From: Paraphysoderma sedebokerense
Lineage: Eukaryota > Blastocladiomycota > Physodermatomycetes > Physodermatales > Physodermataceae
DNA: 64,000 bases
Reading direction: 5' to 3'
NCBI GenBank assembly: GCA_025602915.1
Contig: JAHLJZ010000031.1
Span: forward strand, 175,847-239,846
Shown: one piece after another, positions 60,222 through 64,000 of the stretch
How the letters are laid out: every line of letters starts with the position of its first letter
How positions within the stretch are numbered: position 1 is the first letter of the stretch
The notes under the pieces: generated by a model
Databases searched by the model: none
What the model was told of the DNA's origin: nothing
What the model saw: the letters and a program-made list of their open reading frames with translations, nothing else
Program-made: the position numbers and the translations under genes

Positions 60222-61137
60222 AGGTACAGAGAGGATAGCGAACACGGCGAAGAAACGACTTCACGACGGGACTGAAATGAGATAGTTGCACACGCAGCTC
60301 AATAATCTGGACTGGTGGACGGGAAAAAAATAATAATCTACTCTCTCCTCATATCGTAACTACACGACTAAAAAATAGACATTATATGATAAGCCACCAT
60401 TCTTCGCTTCCTCAACTACAGATTATTACTACAATTTTCCCCCTATCGCGTCCACAAAGGGTGGTTTTATCAATCAAAGTGTCCATAACAACCATCGAAC
60501 TAGATCCGACTAGTTTGTGACCGAAAATAGGTTAACAATACAAAAAAATTTATGGTTAAAGGTGTATTGTGGCGTAGAGACTAAGTAAAGTTAGATCTCA
60601 GAATTCATTTCTCATTTATAATTGGGGCCAGTAGTTTAATAAAGCGGTTATGGAAATTGGGGTCAAAAAGGCATGATTGTCTACAATGGCTTCAAAGTAC
60701 AAGGTCACATTAGACGAGTGCGGCGCATGGATTACTTCAACGTGGACCGGGGTGGGGTGAAACCGTGATTGAAAATTTGAGATCAAGGCAAAAAGGTGAA
60801 GTGAAATACTTGACAATAACAGTTGGGCTGTAAATAACTAGTTGAGTTATCACCGATGTATATGCATCCGACGCTACATTCTGCTTTTAACAGTCCAGTT
60901 GTACCCGTTCACTCGTTCACGAGTGATTATCATGGTTGTGTTCTTGTTCACCAATGAATACCACTATTAAGGTGATTTCCAATATTCTTCTCATGAAGTG
61001 GTATTACTCCAAACCTCTTCCTCTAATCTATACCAAGTGCTTGCGACTCGTACGGTACGTTAAGTTTGAGATCCCATACCTGCTGTATAACTCTCTGTTC
61101 TGCTTACCATGAGCACGCCAGATTTCTAGATTGCTTC
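60222..61137. other. Intergenic region between divergent genes
   Basis: The upstream regions of the SGF11-like gene (minus) and the HEPN-motif gene (plus). It is AT-rich to about 60600. A possible small minus-strand gene at 60616-60933 is listed separately. Nothing else is seen. Confidence 0.4.
60616..60933 (-). CDS. Doubtful small gene
   Basis: On the minus strand an ATG at 60931-60933 (MIITRERVNGYNWTVKSR) can be joined through a GTAGCG..TTACAG intron to a stretch reading IPTVIVKYFTSPFCLDLKF, and then, by one of two possible joins, to LTPISITALLNYWPQL and a stop at 60616. The unspliced frame also reads HVEVIHAPHSSNVTLYFEAIVD, which looks protein-like. The product would be under 100 residues and I recognise no family. 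The exon choice is ambiguous, so this may be chance. Confidence 0.2.
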
Positions 61138-61671
61138 ATGGCTTGTCCAGCGGTTGCTTGCCCCATCAAGCAAAGGACCCACGTCCATCTTTGCCGGTTA
61201 AACACACGCAGACCATTCAGCGGAGGACACAATAAGCTAGTTAAGGAAAAGTTGCTTGACGTCGTGGAGGTGTGGAAAAATTCCATTTCGACATGCCAAC
61301 ATATGACAAACCCCCCTTCGTTCTCATCGATCGACGAAACCACTTGGACTTCCGACCCCGTTCGACGATTCCTCATCTGCCGTTACTTGCTTACGGTGAG
61401 CGACCTTTTTAAGGGATTTCGCTTGGGAGAAAAAACTCGAATCGGTGGCAGAATACTGTACGGAGACTTCGAGTTTAATGTCACTGCTTCCGCCGAGGAA
61501 CGTGAAAAAGTTCGTCTTGATCTTCGATTCTATGCGAGACTTAGAAATACATTGGCACATGATGTTTATGAAACATCATTTGGAAACGAGCATGATGAGA
61601 TGATTTCTACAGGCTTACAAAGAATGAACCGACTTATCGAGTGTTTAGACTATGTAGCATTGGATACTTGA
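61138..61671 (+). CDS. HEPN-motif protein (RNxxxH), possibly mitochondrial
   Basis: The ATG at 61138 gives MACPAVACPIKQRTHVHLCR and then a basic stretch (LNTRRPFSGG) that could be an organelle leader. Four predicted helices follow: KEKLLDVVEVWKNSI, RRFLICRYLLTVSDLFKGF, EREKVRLDLRFYARLRNTLAH and ISTGLQRMNRLIECLDYV. The third helix ends in RNTLAH, the R-N-x3-H signature of HEPN nucleases and nucleotide-transfer partners. Helix count and motif position fit a HEPN fold. The 178-residue single-exon frame stops at 61669-61671. No other domain. The HEPN call is inference from one motif plus fold pattern; I know of no close relative. Confidence 0.55.
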   Translation: MACPAVACPIKQRTHVHLCRLNTRRPFSGGHNKLVKEKLLDVVEVWKNSISTCQHMTNPPSFSSIDETTWTSDPVRRFLICRYLLTVSDLFKGFRLGEKTRIGGRILYGDFEFNVTASAEEREKVRLDLRFYARLRNTLAHDVYETSFGNEHDEMISTGLQRMNRLIECLDYVALDT

Positions 61672-61984
61672 GTCGAGTCTACCCAAGGTTGAGCTGAAAC
61701 AATCCTTGTTGTAAAACCTAACCTTGTAAACAACATTATATGATAAAATAAAACGGCAAATGTGGCTCTCTCAAATGACCAGCAAAGGGCGGCATGAGCA
61801 AAAACACCCTTATTGGAAGTCATCGTTATTCGACGGTTGACATAAACGTGAGAATAGAGTGATGATAGAAATCAGCACCTAACATGATACGAGATAATAC
61901 CACAATACATTTCAGATGCAACCATACAAACAACCCATCACTAGACACATACTCACTAAAAGATTTCAAGGCATATTCGACAAA
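61672..61984. other. Convergent 3' region
   Basis: A tail-to-tail region between the HEPN-motif gene and the zinc-ribbon gene. It contains polyadenylation-like AATAAA text near 61746 (plus). No gene is seen. Confidence 0.45.
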
Positions 61985-62863
61985 TCAAGCTTTGCTAGCA
62001 ATGGTACTCCACGTATCTCCAAATAACCTAAACATCTTAAAATCATCTTCAGTGCCTCCACAGATAACAACTGGCAACCCCCGAATTGCAGATAGCTCTG
62101 TTTCCGACAGTTCATTATCGAGTTGGTCTACGCTTAATTCAGCAAACCGTTTATCTTTCACCATGAACACATTGACGTTTCCATCCTCATCCGTTTGGCG
62201 AGTAATGTGGAAAGCTGAAATATACCCGTCTTGGAGTAAACGATGAGCTTCTAAATACTGTAGCAATGGTACATGACCAACTAGAATAGGAAACATCAGC
62301 TCGACGGTTTGACATGTGGTCATTAGAAACTTCATTGAAAGAAAAACGAAAAATCCCCACTTACCATATTCCACAGTGTTGCTTTTGTAGTCGACAAGGA
62401 CATCGACGAAATCATCCTCTCCCATTCTTTCACTCACGGACGAAAACTTTGCTTCTTCATTGTTTAGAATAAACTGCTTCATATCTTCTTTCATCCAGGG
62501 TAAAGCTTGCACGCAATCCTTCAGTTTCTGAAAGTTCTTATCATTTGGCCTCAAAGTAAGCCTGGCCTTTGCGCCATAGGAGCCTATTCGTTCACATTCA
62601 TTACAAGCAGTCAGCGGGCGAAGAGTCAAAAGAGGATGATAGGTGATATACATACTATTGCATCTGGAACACACAGCAGCCTGAAGTGTCTCTATCGTGG
62701 ATGCCGTTCCCCTACCATTCCTTAAGTTCCCAGAGTTCTCTTCCGTTGCGGAGAGCCGTTTAAAGTTGCTGTTGACTGCTGAGAGCTGCTCAAAAGTGTA
62801 ATTGATACGTTCAGTGTCTCCAGAAGGAATAGAAGGAAAAGGGGCGAAAGAAAGAGAGGACAT
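61985..62863 (-). CDS. Zinc-ribbon protein of unknown function
   Basis: The start ATG 62861-62863 gives MSSLSFAPFPSIPSGDTERI and the gene ends at TGA 61985-61987. The central feature is a zinc ribbon with CSRCNSMYITYH, a spacer, then ACNECERIG (C-x2-C-x18-C-x2-C). A likely intron GTAAGT..TTCTAG (about 62282-62365) follows VEY and joins in frame to VGHVPLLQYLEAHRLLQDGYISAFHITRQ. The C-terminal half is alpha/beta with FMVKDKRFAEL and LPVVICGGTEDDFKMFRLFG. Spliced length is about 265 residues. The family is not recognised. It is convergent with the HEPN-motif gene. Confidence 0.6.
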   Translation of the reverse strand: MSSLSFAPFPSIPSGDTERINYTFEQLSAVNSNFKRLSATEENSGNLRNGRGTASTIETLQAAVCSRCNSMYITYHPLLTLRPLTACNECERIGSYGAKARLTLRPNDKNFQKLKDCVQALPWMKEDMKQFILNNEEAKFSSVSERMGEDDFVDVLVDYKSNTVEYGKWGFFVFLSMKFLMTTCQTVELMFPILVGHVPLLQYLEAHRLLQDGYISAFHITRQTDEDGNVNVFMVKDKRFAELSVDQLDNELSETELSAIRGLPVVICGGTEDDFKMFRLFGDTWSTIASKA

Positions 62864-63337
62864 GTTGCCAATCTTCCATTGTGTTGGAATTTGATGAAAT
62901 GTTTGGACAGCCTGGGGAGTTCACGTGATACTTCGTTCTCTAGTATTCAAACTAAGGGGGCTAGACGCTTACGCTATCGCCCTGTTATGTGTTACATGCG
63001 ACTACATATGACTACATCAGAAACTCTACTTTCTAACTATATCCTAATCACCACACCATTACTCTATCCTACGGAACATCCGTCATCTCATACATCATGT
63101 CAAACGGCACAACCCTTACATACTGAATTACAGCACTTGACACAATGATAAAGATTCAGACTGTTTCGACCACCCTTCAGGCCCTCACCCAACAGGATCG
63201 CTTTCCTCTTCATATCACGTCAAACGGCACAACGCCCACATACTGAATTACAGCACTTGACACAATAATAAAGATTCCAACGCTTCTGTTTCGAAAACCA
63301 CGGACATAGTAGATGAGTAGATTTCTTCTTTTTTTTT
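62864..63337. other. Intergenic region with repeat
   Basis: The upstream region of the zinc-ribbon gene and the 3' side of the right-edge gene. Apart from the 120-bp-offset direct repeat (listed separately), I see no gene. The open frame at 62879-63148 overlaps the repeat and lacks support. Confidence 0.45.
63096..63277. repeat. Direct repeat, 120-bp offset
   Basis: A segment of about 62 bp at 63096-63157 recurs at 63216-63277 with only a few changes (shared runs include caaacggcacaac and tactgaattacagcacttga). The distance between matching bases is exactly 120. Similarity fades just after each copy. It lies upstream of the zinc-ribbon gene (whose start is at 62863) and just downstream of the right-edge gene. 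Confidence 0.75.
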
Positions 63338-64000
63338 TCAGTTCAATTTGGTTCGTTTGCATCCGGATTGCTTCGAATGTAATTTTCTTGATGAAGACTG
63401 TTTCGGTGGGCCTGGATATATAAACTGAATGTTCAGGTTAGTTTTCGCATTCTTGAGAAAGTGATCCAAAAGAAAAACCCGCGAACCTTGGCGTTGCTGA
63501 TAAACTGAATCCACCACATTAGTCAACCCGACAAACGTTGATGCCATTAAAGGATTACATTTCTACTCTTGGGATGGATGAGAAAACTGGAAGGGACATC
63601 ACCCTCTTTTATAGCCGAAGGATGGCAATTTTCACATGGATGTTCGCATCGATCTGTTTTTTTTTCTGTGTTACAAAGTGGCTGCAAATTCATATACCTG
63701 TCATCTGTATTTATAAAGCCAAGGGAATTCTGTTCCGTCACATTACACAAAAATATTGTATCATACTCGCCCACATTTGTCACACATGAAGTGTAATACA
63801 GAGGCACCCCAACGTCCTCCCAGATCCTCACCTAATCTTGGTCTAGACTTCGATGTGTAACACAAAATGCTGAGACTCCTCAATATCTGTCACTGAAATG
63901 CAGTAGCCGTCATATTGAGGGGCTGACTCGATTCCAAAAATAACCAATGTCGCCCCACTTGCTATAGCAAATCCTGCGCAACAGAAGATCCATTCATCAG
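63338..64000 (-). CDS. Gene truncated by right edge, unknown, TM and Cys-rich
   Basis: The minus strand holds the 3' part of a gene that runs past the right edge. Readable pieces are a hydrophobic stretch near 63990-63930 (CCAGFAIASGATLVIFGIES), then TDIEESQHFVLHIE, then a Cys-containing region (YYTSCVTNVGEYDTIFLCN and DRCEHPCENCHP). After an intron near 63495-63560 comes TNVVDSVYQQRQGSRVFLLDHFL and a basic tail (SKQSGCKRTKLN) with stop at 63338. It may be a single-pass membrane protein with a Cys-rich outer domain. No family is recognised. Exon joins are uncertain. Confidence 0.45.

Noticed and set aside
1-64000. CRISPR arrays, insertion sequences, viral genes
   Set aside because: Looked for evenly spaced repeats, transposase or polymerase motifs and found none; the only direct repeat is at 63.1-63.3 kb.

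Overview
The window looks like a gene-dense, moderately AT-rich chromosome segment of a zoosporic (flagellated) early-diverging fungus, such as a chytrid or blastocladiomycete. The evidence is as follows. Genes are broken by many short GT..AG introns of roughly 35-90 nt. Fungal-type proteins are present: a HAM1-like TULIP protein, a PMC1-type Ca2+-ATPase with a fungal N-terminus, an ERD1/EXS protein and a Sec14-type CRAL-TRIO protein. There is also a clear RABL2 cilium/basal-body GTPase, which non-flagellated fungi generally lack, and NDUFAF6, which implies a complex-I respiratory chain and argues against Rozella. No bacterial, viral or transposon-like segment was recognised. All exon boundaries were read by eye, so gene ends are better supported than individual splice sites.

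Layout, left to right. 1-6.5 kb: the 5' end of an unidentified gene, a long disordered protein with two SUMO-interaction-like motifs, a micro-gene and a coiled-coil protein that is head to head with RABL2 (6.5-7.3 kb). 7.4-12.7 kb: a two-TM membrane protein and the HAM1-like TULIP protein with Gly/Tyr/Arg-rich inserts. 13.0-19.9 kb: two tandem ABCG-type ABC transporters. 20.5-22.0 kb: a Sec14-like lipid-transfer protein. 22.3-31.3 kb: one giant gene for full-length NBAS, the tether protein of ER-Golgi traffic. 32.0-33.5 kb: NDUFAF6. Head to head with it, at 34.0-39.8 kb, is the TORC2 scaffold Rictor; the two share a strongly strand-asymmetric CT-rich promoter.

40-64 kb: a protein with ParB-like motifs, a secreted GH16 beta-1,3-glucanase, an unusually compact lipin/PAH1 phosphatase, a small gene with an unresolved frame change, a PMC-type Ca2+-ATPase, the TatD nuclease TATDN3, a tRNA-Gly(GCC) with a 16-nt intron, an M1 zinc aminopeptidase, an ERD1/EXS membrane protein, a SAGA Sgf11/ATXN7L3 protein, an unassigned HEPN-motif protein, a zinc-ribbon protein, a 120-bp-period direct repeat and a truncated gene at the right edge.

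There is no operon logic, as expected for a eukaryote, but several genes share themes. NBAS, ERD1, Sec14 and PAH1 concern ER-Golgi traffic and lipid supply. Rictor and the Ca2+-ATPase concern membrane and ion signalling. RABL2, and possibly its coiled-coil partner, concern the flagellum. The items most worth following up are the RABL2-linked coiled-coil gene, the HEPN-motif protein, the ParB-like protein, the short lipin, the tRNA-Gly intron and the 45.2-kb frame problem.
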